Shown: positions 24,414 through 33,254, counted from the first letter of the stretch. The stretch is 64,000 bases of DNA from Ferrovibrio terrae_A (GCF_943372915.1 NZ_CALSAN010000009.1:1-64000), one strand, 5' to 3'. Notes: generated by a model from the letters alone, not told the origin. Numbers and translations are program-made.

Positions 24414-25499
24414 TCAGGCGACGCGATAGCGTTGCAATGTCTCGTCATCGGGGGTGAAGCCGATGCCGGGGGCATCGGGGATGGCGATGCGGCCCTGCTG
24501 CGGCAGCGGAATATCACGACCGCAATAGGCTTCGGGCTTCACATACATGTATTCAAACAGGCCGATTGGTTCGAGATGGGCGGCCAACTGGAGCGTTGCC
24601 CAATAGCCGGGTCCGAAATAGGGCGAGTGCGGCATCACCGTCTTGCCAAGTGCTGCGGCATGTTTGGTCGCTTTGACGAATTCGCTGACGCCGCCGATCT
24701 TGATCACGCTGGGCTGCGGGAAGGTCAATGCCGCCGAAAGCCGGGCGAACTCCATCGCCGTGCAGGCATTCTCGCCCGCCGACAGCGCGACACCAAAGCG
24801 GCTGAGCGCCTTGTGGGTTTCGTAATCCTCGGGCGGGAAGGTGGGTTCCTCCACCCAGTAGAGGTCGAGCGCCTTCATCTTCGGCAGCATCGCCTCGGCC
24901 TCCGTGAGGCTCCAGGCGCAGTTCACGTCGGTGGTCAGCCGGATATCCGGCCCGATGGCGGCGCGGGCGGCCGCAATCGGATCATAGGCGATTTCATGCA
25001 GCTTGATGTCGCGATAGCCTTCCGCCACCGCCCGTGCGGTCATGGCGGCTATCGGTGCGGCGCCGCCATAGCGCACCAGACTGGCATAGGCCGTTACGCT
25101 TTCGCGCACCCGTCCGCCCAGATGCGCTGCCAGGCTTTTGCCCGCCTGTTTGGCGGCAAGATCCCACAGCGCGATATCGATGCCGGAAATGGCGAAGATG
25201 GTGATGCCGTAGCGGCCCCAGATATGCAGATCCTGCTGCAGCTTCAGGGTGAAGGCGGCAACATCGGTGATGTTCTGGCCAATCACCAGCGGCGCCACCG
25301 TATCCTGCAGCAACGCGCGCACGGCGCTGGCACAGCCATAGGCAAAGGCCTCGCCCCAGCCGACCAGACCATCCTCGGTCTCAATGCGGATCAGCAGGGT
25401 ATCGAATTCGGTCCAGCCGCGCCGCTTGGCGCGCGGCCCCTCATAGAGATCGCTGAATGGGATCTTCAGCGTGACCGTATCGACGCTCTTGATCCGCAT
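24414..25499 (-). CDS. Enolase-superfamily enzyme, probable galactarolactone cycloisomerase or aldarate dehydratase
   Basis: A 361-residue mandelate racemase/muconate lactonising family protein. The metal-binding acids lie at DVNCAWSL, VEEPTFP and SAGENACT; the lysine position is in YRDIKLHEIAYD, where the KxH arrangement points to the mandelate-racemase-like branch, and the histidine is in TVMPHSPYFGPG. In Agrobacterium a relative (Gci) converts galactarolactone to 3-deoxy-2-keto-hexarate. Position between the lactone isomerase and uronate dehydrogenase genes fits that step; the exact substrate is inferred. Confidence 0.8.
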   Translation of the reverse strand: MRIKSVDTVTLKIPFSDLYEGPRAKRRGWTEFDTLLIRIETEDGLVGWGEAFAYGCASAVRALLQDTVAPLVIGQNITDVAAFTLKLQQDLHIWGRYGITIFAISGIDIALWDLAAKQAGKSLAAHLGGRVRESVTAYASLVRYGGAAPIAAMTARAVAEGYRDIKLHEIAYDPIAAARAAIGPDIRLTTDVNCAWSLTEAEAMLPKMKALDLYWVEEPTFPPEDYETHKALSRFGVALSAGENACTAMEFARLSAALTFPQPSVIKIGGVSEFVKATKHAAALGKTVMPHSPYFGPGYWATLQLAAHLEPIGLFEYMYVKPEAYCGRDIPLPQQGRIAIPDAPGIGFTPDDETLQRYRVA

Positions 25500-25503
25500 C
25501 GGT

Positions 25504-26331
25504 TCAGGACAGCTTTTTCAGTTTCTCGAAATCGCCGGCGAATTCCTGGCTGCAGAACGGGCTGCCGCCCTGGAAGTAATCGCCCACCGGGTCTTTCGGC
25601 AGCTTCTTCTGCGCTTCCACCGCTTCGGCGGCGAAGTCTTCCGATTTCCCGCTCGGCTTGTAGCCCAGCGAAAGCGCGTGGCTGTTGTCCCACCAGGCGC
25701 GTTTGTTGTCAGACATGCCGTAAACGACCTCATACACCAGGCCGGGTTTTTCCAGGCCGATCCGGATCAGCTGCACAAGATCATCGGGCTTCAGCCAGAT
25801 CGCCAGCCGGCGCTCGTCGATCGGCTTGTCGCCGAAATTGCCGATGCGGATCGAGAGCACGCCGATATTGTGCTTGTGCGCATAGAGCGAACCGAGGCCT
25901 TCGCCGAACAGCTTGCTGAGGCCATAGCGCGTATCGGGCTTCGGCACGGCTTCGATGCCGATCTTCTTGCTGCGCGGGTGAAAGCCCATCACATGGTTGG
26001 ACGAGGCGAAGACAACGCGTTTGACGCCCTGCTTGCGCGCGGCTTCGAACAGGTTGTGGCAGCCGATGATATTGGCGCTGAGGATGGTTTCCCACGGGCC
26101 TTCGACCGAAAAGCCGCCCAGATGCACGATGCCGTCGACGTCTTCGCAGGCCTTCTCGATGGCGGCGGCATCGGCCAGGTCGGCCGGGATGAAGGTCTCG
26201 TCGCTGCGCAGGTCGGCGGGCGCCTTGAGATCGCTCAGGATCAGTTCGGGATACAGCGGCTTGAGCAGCTGGCGCAGCCGGGTGCCGACGCCACCGCTGG
26301 CGCCGGTAAGCAGAACACGCTTCATCGTCAT
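25504..26331 (-). CDS. udh: Uronate dehydrogenase
   Basis: An NAD-dependent short-chain dehydrogenase of 275 residues that oxidises galacturonate or glucuronate to the aldarolactone. The Rossmann motif is LLTGASGGVGTRL. DGIVHLGGFSVEGPWETIL, NIIGCHNLFEAAR, VFASSNHVMGFHP and the catalytic YGLSK closely follow Agrobacterium Udh. KRAWWDNSHALSLGYKP is also family-specific. It is four bases from the cycloisomerase gene. Confidence 0.9.
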   Translation of the reverse strand: MTMKRVLLTGASGGVGTRLRQLLKPLYPELILSDLKAPADLRSDETFIPADLADAAAIEKACEDVDGIVHLGGFSVEGPWETILSANIIGCHNLFEAARKQGVKRVVFASSNHVMGFHPRSKKIGIEAVPKPDTRYGLSKLFGEGLGSLYAHKHNIGVLSIRIGNFGDKPIDERRLAIWLKPDDLVQLIRIGLEKPGLVYEVVYGMSDNKRAWWDNSHALSLGYKPSGKSEDFAAEAVEAQKKLPKDPVGDYFQGGSPFCSQEFAGDFEKLKKLS

Positions 26332-26348
26332 TTCCTCCGTCGTCCCGC

Positions 26349-27260
26349 TTACTGCGGGCCCATCTTGTCGATCAGAACCTTGAGCATTTTATGCTCTTCT
26401 TCGCTGCAGTCGACCAGTGGCGTGCGGACCGGGCCGGCATCATAGCCGACCAGCTTGGCGCCGGCCTTGATGATGCTGACGGCGTAGCCGGGGCGGCGGT
26501 TGCGGATTGCCGAATAGGGCATGAAGAAATCGTCGAGAATCCTGGTCCAGGTCGCGGTGTCATCGGCTGCGATCGCGCGATAGAAGTCCATCGCCGTCTT
26601 CGGGATGAAGTTGAACACGGCCGAGGAATAGACCGGCACGCCCATCGCCTTGTAGGGCGCGGCAAAGAATTCGGCAGTCGGCAGACCGCCCAGATAGGAA
26701 AAACGGTCGCCCATCTTGCGGCGCACGGCGACCATCAGTTCCAGATCGCCGATGCCGTCCTTGAAGCCGATCAGGTTCGGGCACTGCTCGGCCAGTCTGG
26801 CGAGATGGTCCGGGCCGAGGCGGCAGACGCCACGGTTATAGACGATGACGCCGATCTTCACGCTCTTGCAGATCGCGGCGACATGGCGGCTGACGCCTTC
26901 GGCATCGGTCTCGATCAGGTAATGCGGCATTACCAGCAGGCCGGCGGCGCCTAGGCGCTCGGCCTCTTGGGCATAGGCGATGGCCTGGCGGGTGCCATAG
27001 CCGGTGCCGGCAATGATCGGCACCTTGCCCTTGCAGGTATCAACGGCGGTCTTGATCACGGCGCTGTATTCATCGGGCGCCAGCGAGAAGAATTCGCCGG
27101 TACCGCCGGCCGCGAACAGCGCGCTGGCTCCATAGGGCGCCAGCCATTCCAGGCGGCGGCGATAGCCCTTCGGCTCAAAATTGCCGGCCGCATCGAAATC
27201 GGTCACCGGAAAAGACAGCAGACCGGTCGAAATCGCGGCCTTGAGGGCATTGGGTTCCAT
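26349..27260 (-). CDS. kdgD: 5-dehydro-4-deoxyglucarate dehydratase
   Basis: A 303-residue DapA-superfamily enzyme that dehydrates and decarboxylates 5-keto-4-deoxyglucarate to 2-oxoglutarate semialdehyde. Features are LLSFPVTDFDAAGNF, the substrate loop GGTGEFFSL, IVYNRGVCRL with the conserved tyrosine and the Schiff-base lysine in LIGFKDGIGDLELM. It is the first catabolic gene after the GntR regulator in the leftward operon. No clear 2-oxoglutarate semialdehyde dehydrogenase is in the operon. Confidence 0.93.
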   Translation of the reverse strand: MEPNALKAAISTGLLSFPVTDFDAAGNFEPKGYRRRLEWLAPYGASALFAAGGTGEFFSLAPDEYSAVIKTAVDTCKGKVPIIAGTGYGTRQAIAYAQEAERLGAAGLLVMPHYLIETDAEGVSRHVAAICKSVKIGVIVYNRGVCRLGPDHLARLAEQCPNLIGFKDGIGDLELMVAVRRKMGDRFSYLGGLPTAEFFAAPYKAMGVPVYSSAVFNFIPKTAMDFYRAIAADDTATWTRILDDFFMPYSAIRNRRPGYAVSIIKAGAKLVGYDAGPVRTPLVDCSEEEHKMLKVLIDKMGPQ

Positions 27261-27300
27261 CAGTTCACCTCTGTACCAAAGAAATAGCGTGGAGAAGGGG

Positions 27301-28047
27301 TCAGGCGCCTCTGGGCAGCGCGGGCGATGACTCGCGCGACTGCTCCATGGCCTTGCGCAGCCGCTCGCGGCTGTTGCTCAGATGCAGCCGCATGGCTGAG
27401 CGGGCGGCATCGGCATCCTGCCGGGCGATGGCCTGGTAGATGTCTTCATGTTCGCCGTTGACGCGGTTGAGATAGGCGCTGCGGTCATCGGCGAAGAAAC
27501 GGAAGGTCTGCACCCGCGCACGTGGGATCATCAATGCGCCGAGATAGCCGAACAGATGGGTGAAATGCTGGTTGCCGGTCGCTTCGGCAATGGTGTGGTG
27601 GAAATCCAGGTCCGGCGCCACGGCATCTTCCGAGGCTTCGATCGCGAGCGCCATGCGGTCGAGCGCACCGCGCATCGCCTCCAGATGCTCCGGCTTGCGG
27701 CGTTGGGCGGCCAGCGCGGCAGCTTCGGCCTCCAGGCCGATGCGCAGCTCCAGCACGTTGATCACTTCGCGGATCAGGTCGAGATTGGTTTCGTCGATCC
27801 GGAAGGGCTGGTTCGCGGCAGCCGCCAGCACGAAAGCACCGACACCTTGCTGGGTCGCCACCAGCCCGGCGGCACGCAGCGACGAGATCGCTTCGCGCAC
27901 CACGGTGCGGCTGACGCCGAATTCCTCGATCAGCTCCTGTTCGCTGGGCAGCTTGTCGCCGGGCTTGAGCGCGCCCTTGGCAACCCGCTCGGTCAGCGTC
28001 TTGGTCAGCTGCGAGGTCAGGGTCTCGCGTCGGCGGAGTGCCGTCAC
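27301..28047 (-). CDS. GntR family regulator, FadR/FCD subfamily
   Basis: A 248-residue regulator. The N-terminal winged helix has KLPSEQELIEEFGVSRTVVREAISSLRAAGLV. The C-terminal FCD domain has metal or ligand residues in DLDFHHTIAEATGNQHF and HEDIYQAIARQDADAARSAM. It is the first gene of the leftward uronate operon and diverges from the TRAP receptor gene, so it very likely controls both, released by a uronate or aldarate. Palindromes at 28093, 28213 and 28264 are candidate sites. Confidence 0.9.
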   Translation of the reverse strand: MTALRRRETLTSQLTKTLTERVAKGALKPGDKLPSEQELIEEFGVSRTVVREAISSLRAAGLVATQQGVGAFVLAAAANQPFRIDETNLDLIREVINVLELRIGLEAEAAALAAQRRKPEHLEAMRGALDRMALAIEASEDAVAPDLDFHHTIAEATGNQHFTHLFGYLGALMIPRARVQTFRFFADDRSAYLNRVNGEHEDIYQAIARQDADAARSAMRLHLSNSRERLRKAMEQSRESSPALPRGA

Positions 28048-28092
28048 AGGAAGTCCTCCATTGGTCGGATTCGAGAATTATCATCCTTCAGC

Positions 28093-28103
28093 TTGTATGA
28101 CAA
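28093..28103. promoter_or_regulatory. Candidate GntR operator 1
   Basis: TTGT-ATG-ACAA is a symmetric element 46 bases before the GntR start. A near-identical core, TTGTATGATAA, occurs at 28267-28277 close to the TRAP receptor promoter. Confidence 0.5.
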
Positions 28104-28212
28104 CTGATGGGTTATGGCTTTTTAGCCTGATGGCAGATACTCCAGGGTACGGACCGATTCGCTGCGGTGCAGCAGGTTAAATCCATATAATCAGCTGTTA
28201 AATCTGCAGGCT

Positions 28213-28228
28213 TGGTAAAATTTTACCA
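28213..28228. promoter_or_regulatory. Perfect 16-bp palindrome in the uronate divergent gap
   Basis: TGGTAAAATTTTACCA is fully symmetric and carries the TGGT/ACCA ends typical of FadR-subfamily operators. It lies in the centre of the 295-base divergent gap, between the two TTGTATGAYAA elements. Confidence 0.5.
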
Positions 28229-28244
28229 GCCCTCTGGATCGGCG

Positions 28245-28280
28245 TTGACTTCAATTCGCAGAAGTGTTGTATGATAACAC
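28245..28280 (+). promoter_or_regulatory. Candidate promoter and overlapping operator of the uronate TRAP genes
   Basis: TTGACT (28245-28250) and TATGAT (28270-28275) make a -35/-10 pair with a long 19-base spacer. The -10 lies inside the inverted repeat GTGTTGTATGATAACAC (28264-28280), so a bound regulator would block it. Confidence 0.45.
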
Positions 28281-28342
28281 GACGACTAACCTATGTCGTG
28301 AACGGGCCGGCACCAAGCCGTCCTGCAAGGGAGGAGACCAAA

Positions 28343-29323
28343 ATGAAGACTCGTATTGTCGCTCGCGCTCTGCTCGGGCTGGCGGTGGCGGCCGGTTTTG
28401 CCGGCGTGGCCTCGGCCAAGGAATTCCGCTCATCGGACGTGCATCCGATGGACTATCCGACCGTCCAGGCCGTGGCCTATATGGGCAAGTTGATCGGTGA
28501 GCGCACCAACGGCAAGCACAGCGTCAAGGTGTTTGGTCAGAGTGCCCTCGGCTCGGAGAAAGACACGATCGAGCAGACCAAGCTCGGTGCGCTGGACATG
28601 GTTCGTGTCAACATCTCGCCGTTCAACAACATCGTGCCGGAAACCATCGTTCCCGCGCTGCCCTTCGTCTTCAAGTCGAAGGATCATATGCGCCGCGTGC
28701 TCGACGGCCCGGTCGGTGAAGACATTCTCAAGGCGCTGGAGCCCCAGGGTTTCGTCGGCCTCGCCTTCTATGACAGCGGCTCGCGCAGCTTCTACACCAC
28801 CAAGAAGGCGATCAAGACCGTCGACGACATGAAGGGCATGAAGATCCGTGTCCAGCAGTCGGATATGTGGGTCGCCATGATGCAGGCGCTGGGTGCCAAT
28901 GCCACGCCGCTGCCCTATGCCGAAGTCTATACCGCGCTCAAGACCGGTGTGGTGGATGGCGCGGAAAACAACTGGCCGTCCTATGACAGCTCGCGCCATT
29001 ACGAAGTGGCCAAGATGTACAGCCAGACCGAACATTCGATGGCGCCGGAACTGCTGGTCTTCTCCAAGCGGGTCTGGGACGGCCTGGCCAAGGACGAGCA
29101 GGACATCATCCGCAAGGCGGCCAAGGAGTCGGTGCCCTACATGCGCAAGCTGTGGGACGATCAGGAAGCCAAGTCGCGCAAGACGGTCGAAGGCGGCGGC
29201 TCGCAGATCATCAGTGATATCGACAAGAAGTCGTTCCAGGACGCGATGAAGCCGGTCTATGCCAAGTTTGCCGGTGACGCCAAGCTGCAGGCTCTGGTCA
29301 AGCGTATCCAGGACACCAACTGA
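28343..29323 (+). CDS. dctP: TRAP transporter substrate-binding protein, probable uronate/aldarate receptor
   Basis: A 326-residue periplasmic receptor with a signal peptide ending at GVASAKEF. The DctP core is present: HSVKVFGQSALGSEKDTIEQT, GMKIRVQQSDMWVAMMQALGA with the carboxylate-binding arginine, and PLPYAEVYTALKTGVVDGAENN. A strong GGGAGGAG site precedes the ATG. Divergent from the uronate catabolic operon, it probably binds galacturonate, glucuronate or an aldarate; the ligand is inferred from context. Confidence 0.9.
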   Translation: MKTRIVARALLGLAVAAGFAGVASAKEFRSSDVHPMDYPTVQAVAYMGKLIGERTNGKHSVKVFGQSALGSEKDTIEQTKLGALDMVRVNISPFNNIVPETIVPALPFVFKSKDHMRRVLDGPVGEDILKALEPQGFVGLAFYDSGSRSFYTTKKAIKTVDDMKGMKIRVQQSDMWVAMMQALGANATPLPYAEVYTALKTGVVDGAENNWPSYDSSRHYEVAKMYSQTEHSMAPELLVFSKRVWDGLAKDEQDIIRKAAKESVPYMRKLWDDQEAKSRKTVEGGGSQIISDIDKKSFQDAMKPVYAKFAGDAKLQALVKRIQDTN

Positions 29324-29372
29324 CCGTCGCCTGAAACACTGCAGCACTGAGATTGCAAAGCCGGGAGTATCC

Positions 29373-29873
29373 ATGCTGAGTTGGTTAAGCCCCATCAACG
29401 CCTGGATATCCCGGCTTTGTATGTATGTCGCCGTGACGGGTCTTCTGGGCATCGTCGCGGTCGTCACCTACCAGGTCTTCGGCCGCTATGTGCTGAACGA
29501 CACGCCCACCTGGGCCGAGAGCCTGGCGCTGGTCTTCGTTCTCTACGTCACCATGTTCGGCGCCGCTGTCGGTGTGCGCGATGCCGGCCATATCGGCCTG
29601 GAATCGGTGCTGGTGATGGTGCTGCCCGAGCGGCACCGGATCTGGGTGGAAATCCTGATCCATCTGCTGGTCGGCACGTTCGGCATGGTCATGGGCTGGA
29701 ATGCCTGGGTGCTGGCCGAGTCGGTGATGCCCTACAAGATTCCCACGCTCGGCCTTTCCGAGGGGCTCAACCACCTGCCGCTGGTGATTGCCGGCGTGCT
29801 GATCACCCTGTTCTCGCTTGAGCATATTCTGGCCCTGGTGCAGGGCGAAGAGGTTCGCCCGTCATGGCACTGA
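29373..29873 (+). CDS. dctQ: TRAP transporter small permease (DctQ)
   Basis: A 166-residue four-helix membrane subunit with the DctQ signature FGRYVLNDTPTWAESLALVF. GGGAG lies 5 bases before the ATG at 29373. Its end overlaps the large permease gene by 10 bases, so the two permease subunits are translationally coupled. Confidence 0.9.
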   Translation: MLSWLSPINAWISRLCMYVAVTGLLGIVAVVTYQVFGRYVLNDTPTWAESLALVFVLYVTMFGAAVGVRDAGHIGLESVLVMVLPERHRIWVEILIHLLVGTFGMVMGWNAWVLAESVMPYKIPTLGLSEGLNHLPLVIAGVLITLFSLEHILALVQGEEVRPSWH

Positions 29874-31156
29874 CAATTCTGGCCGTCAGCTTTTTCGGCT
29901 TCCTGGTTCTTGGTGTACCCGTAGCCTTCGCCATCGGCCTCTCGGCCATTGCCACCATCGTCTATGAAGGCCTGCCGCTCGCCGTGGTGTTCCAGCGCAT
30001 GGCCGCTGGCATGAACATCTTTTCCTTCCTGGCGATCCCGTTCTTCATCTTCGCCGGTGAACTGATGCTCTACGGCGGCGTTGCCGACCGCATCGTGCAG
30101 TTCGCCAAGAATCTGGTCGGCCATATCCGTGGCGGCCTGGGCATGTCGAATGTCGTGGCCTGCACGCTGTTCGGCGGCGTTTCCGGTTCGCCGGTCGCCG
30201 ATGTCTCGGCGATGGGCGCGGTGATGATCCCGATGATGAAGAAAGAGGGATATGACGCCGATTACGCCGTCAATGTGACGACGCATGCCTCGCTGGTCGG
30301 CGCTCTGATGCCAACCAGCCACAACATGATCATTTATTCGCTCGCCGCCGGCGGCAAGGTTTCGATTGCTGCCCTGATCGTGGCCGGCATGATCCCGGCT
30401 GCGCTGCTCACGCTCTGCATGCTGGTCGCGGCCTATCTGGTGGCGATCCGGCGTGGCTATCCGGCCGGCACCTTCCCCGGCTGGCATGTGGTGCTGCGCT
30501 CGGGTGCGGCCGCGCTACCCGGCCTGTTCGTGGTGGTGATCATCATCACCGGCATCCTGACGGGCGTGTTCACCGCCACCGAGTCTGCCGCCATCGCCGT
30601 GGTCTATGCCATTCTGCTGGCCACACTGCTCTACAAGTCACTGACCTGGGAACATCTGATCAAGGCGGCGGCCAAGGCGGTGAAAACCACCGGCATCGTG
30701 CTGCTGCTGATCGGCGTGTCGAACACCTTCGGCTATCTGATCAGTCTCTACAGCGTCGCCGACCTGACCGGCCAGGCGCTCTCGGCCATCACCACCAATC
30801 CCTGGATGGTGTTCCTGCTGGTCAACGTGATCCTGTTCGTGCTCGGCACTTTTCTCGACATGGCAGCCACCATCTTGATCTGCACGCCGATCTTCCTGCC
30901 GATCTGCATGCAATACGGCATGGGGCCGGTGCAGTTCGGTATGCTGATGCTGATCAACTGCGCGCTGGGCCTGAACACGCCGCCGGTCGGCACCACGCAG
31001 TTCGTCGGCTGCGCCATCGGCGAGGTCTCCATCGGCCATGTGATGAAGACGATCTGGCCTTTCTACGGCGCCCTGATCGCGGCGCTGTTCCTGGTCACTT
31101 ATGTGCCGCAGTTCTCGCTGTTCCTGCCCAACCTGATCCTCGGCCCGACCCACTAA
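29864..31156 (+). CDS. dctM: TRAP transporter large permease (DctM)
   Basis: A 430-residue permease of normal family length with about 12 hydrophobic segments. Family stretches include FFIFAGELMLYGGVADRI, SGSPVADVSAMGAVMIPMM and INCALGLNTPPVGTTQFV. It completes the rightward TRAP unit of the uronate locus. Confidence 0.92.
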   Translation: MALTILAVSFFGFLVLGVPVAFAIGLSAIATIVYEGLPLAVVFQRMAAGMNIFSFLAIPFFIFAGELMLYGGVADRIVQFAKNLVGHIRGGLGMSNVVACTLFGGVSGSPVADVSAMGAVMIPMMKKEGYDADYAVNVTTHASLVGALMPTSHNMIIYSLAAGGKVSIAALIVAGMIPAALLTLCMLVAAYLVAIRRGYPAGTFPGWHVVLRSGAAALPGLFVVVIIITGILTGVFTATESAAIAVVYAILLATLLYKSLTWEHLIKAAAKAVKTTGIVLLLIGVSNTFGYLISLYSVADLTGQALSAITTNPWMVFLLVNVILFVLGTFLDMAATILICTPIFLPICMQYGMGPVQFGMLMLINCALGLNTPPVGTTQFVGCAIGEVSIGHVMKTIWPFYGALIAALFLVTYVPQFSLFLPNLILGPTH

Positions 31157-31186
31157 TTACACATAATTTCGTAAAAGGCTTGGCTC

Positions 31187-31232
31187 CGGGGTTCCTTCGG
31201 GCTATGGCTTAGGCCAGCCAGAAGGAACCCCG
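31187..31232 (+). promoter_or_regulatory. Hairpin masking the ribosome site of the Cds1-like gene
   Basis: CGGGGTTCCTTC (31187-31198) and GAAGGAACCCCG (31221-31232) are perfect 12-bp inverted arms with a 22-base loop. The right arm contains the Shine-Dalgarno AAGGA and ends one base before the ATG, so folding would block ribosome entry. There is no T tract, so a simple terminator is less likely. Confidence 0.65.
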
Positions 31233-31233
31233 A

Positions 31234-32310
31234 ATGTCTGCCGTTAAGTCCCGCGACTGGGTCAACGAAGCCCTGCGCCGCATCGATGCCGATTTCAACC
31301 GTTCGGCCGATACGCATCTATTTCGCCTGGAGCTGCCGGCGTTTCCCGGCCTGACGCTCTATTTCAAGGATGAGTCGAGCCATCCGACCGGCAGTCTGAA
31401 ACACCGGCTGGCACGCTCGCTGTTCCTTTACGGCCTGTGCAATGGCTGGATCGGACCGCAGACCACCATTGTCGAAGCCTCCTCCGGTTCGACCGCGGTT
31501 TCCGAAGCCTATTTCGCCCGGTTGCTGGGCCTGCCCTTCGTCGCGGTGATGCCGAAGACCACCTCGGCGGAGAAGATCGCGCAGATCGCATTCTATGGCG
31601 GCCGCTGCCATCTGGTTGAGCAGGCCAGCCATGTCTATGCCGAGGCCGAGCGGCTGGCACGGGATTGCGGCGGCCATTACATGGACCAGTTCACCTATTC
31701 CGAGCGCGCCACCGACTGGCGCGGCAACAACAACATCGCCGAATCGATCTTCGAGCAGATGGCGCGCGAGGAAAACCCGGAGCCGGCCTGGATCGTGGTC
31801 GGTGCCGGCACCGGCGGCACCTCGGCCACCATCGGCCGTTATCTGCGCTACCACCGGCTGGATACCCGGCTGTGCGTGGTCGATGTCGAGAATTCGGTGT
31901 TTCACGATTTCTGGCATGGCCGCGATCCCGGGCTGGTCTGCCCGAAATCCTCGCGCATCGAGGGCATCGGCCGGCCGCGTGTCGAAGCCTCCTTCATGCC
32001 CGATGTGGTAGACCGCATGATCCGCGTGCCCGATGCCGCCTCGCTGGCCGCCATGCGGCTGCTGTCGGGCCTGCTCGGCCGCCGCGTCGGCGGCTCTACC
32101 GGCACCAATCTTGTTGGCGCCCTGACGCTGCTCTGCGAATTGAAGGCCCAGGGCGAACGGGGCAGCGTGGTGACGTTGCTCTGCGACAGCGGCGACCGCT
32201 ATGCTGGCAGCTATTATGACGATGCCTGGCTCGCGGCACAGGGCATCGATATTGCCCCCGATCTGGCACGCCTGACCGGGATCGTGAACGATGGCTGCTG
32301 GCAGGGCTGA
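31234..32310 (+). CDS. PLP-dependent cysteine synthase family protein (Cds1-like cysteine desulfhydrase)
   Basis: A 358-residue fold-type II PLP enzyme. The PLP lysine is in HPTGSLKHRLARSLFLYGLC; EASSGSTAVSEAYFARLLG binds the substrate carboxylate and VGAGTGGTSATIGRYL the phosphate. These segments match the Cds1 group, which degrades L-cysteine to sulfide, pyruvate and ammonia, better than the biosynthetic CysK or CysM. It stands alone between the TRAP genes and pirin. An inverted repeat covering its ribosome site suggests translational control. Confidence 0.82.
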   Translation: MSAVKSRDWVNEALRRIDADFNRSADTHLFRLELPAFPGLTLYFKDESSHPTGSLKHRLARSLFLYGLCNGWIGPQTTIVEASSGSTAVSEAYFARLLGLPFVAVMPKTTSAEKIAQIAFYGGRCHLVEQASHVYAEAERLARDCGGHYMDQFTYSERATDWRGNNNIAESIFEQMAREENPEPAWIVVGAGTGGTSATIGRYLRYHRLDTRLCVVDVENSVFHDFWHGRDPGLVCPKSSRIEGIGRPRVEASFMPDVVDRMIRVPDAASLAAMRLLSGLLGRRVGGSTGTNLVGALTLLCELKAQGERGSVVTLLCDSGDRYAGSYYDDAWLAAQGIDIAPDLARLTGIVNDGCWQG

Positions 32311-32353
32311 GCGGATCGCGTTAGTCTCGGGTGGTTTCTGAAAGGCTCCACCG

Positions 32354-33244
32354 ATGTCCGAAGCTGCCCTGCCTGACTCCGTCGATCTGCTGATCGTGCC
32401 GCGCCTGCGCGACCTGGGGGATGGCTTCACCGTCCGTCGCGTGCTGCCCTATGCCAAGCGGCGCCATGTCGGCCCTTTCGTGTTTTTCGATCATATGGGA
32501 CCGGTGCAATTCGCGCCCGGCCAGGGCCTGGATGTGCGGCCGCATCCGCATATCGGCCTGGCCACCGTTACCTACCTGTTCGAAGGCGAGATCATGCATC
32601 GCGACAGCCTTGGCGTGATCCAGCCGATCCGGCCCGGTGATGTGAACTGGATGGTGGCGGGTCGCGGCATCGCCCATTCCGAACGCACGCGCGATGAAAT
32701 CCGGCAATCCGGCGCAGCGCTGCATGGCATCCAGTCCTGGTTCGCCCTGCCGAAAGCCCATGAGGAAACCGAGCCGACCTTCCATCACCACCCGGCCAGC
32801 AGCCTGCCAGAAATCGAGAAACCCGGCGCCCGCCTGCGCCTGATTGCCGGCAGTGCCTTCGGCGCCACGTCACCGGCCCAGGTCTTTGCACCGATGGTGT
32901 ATATCGACGCCCAGCTCAGCCCTGGCGCGACGCTGCCGCTGCCCGATGATGAAGAGCGCGCCGTCTATGTTGCCATCGGCGAAGTCAGCCTTGACGGTAC
33001 GGTTTATGAAAGCGGCACCATGCTGGTGCTCAAGTCCGGTGCGCAGCCCAAGATCGCCGCCCGCGGCGCGGCGCGGCTGATGGTCCTGGGCGGTGCGCCG
33101 CTCGATGGCGAACGGAATCTGTGGTGGAATTTCGTGTCGTCGTCCAAGGAGCGTATCGAACAGGCCAAGGCCGACTGGCGCGCAGGCAACTGGCCCAAGG
33201 TGCTGGGTGAGACGGAATTCATTCCGTTGCCTGAAGGAATGTAA
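32354..33244 (+). CDS. Pirin family protein
   Basis: A 296-residue bicupin of the pirin family. The N-terminal cupin carries metal ligands in VRPHPHIGLATVTYLFEGEI and the paired HSE in GRGIAHSERT. The C-terminal cupin begins near YIDAQLSPGATLPLP. Pirins are iron-binding; some have quercetinase activity and others act in regulation. It lies 10 bases upstream of the PPK2 gene, so the two may be cotranscribed. Confidence 0.9.
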   Translation: MSEAALPDSVDLLIVPRLRDLGDGFTVRRVLPYAKRRHVGPFVFFDHMGPVQFAPGQGLDVRPHPHIGLATVTYLFEGEIMHRDSLGVIQPIRPGDVNWMVAGRGIAHSERTRDEIRQSGAALHGIQSWFALPKAHEETEPTFHHHPASSLPEIEKPGARLRLIAGSAFGATSPAQVFAPMVYIDAQLSPGATLPLPDDEERAVYVAIGEVSLDGTVYESGTMLVLKSGAQPKIAARGAARLMVLGGAPLDGERNLWWNFVSSSKERIEQAKADWRAGNWPKVLGETEFIPLPEGM

Positions 33245-33254
33245 TGGAGGGCAT

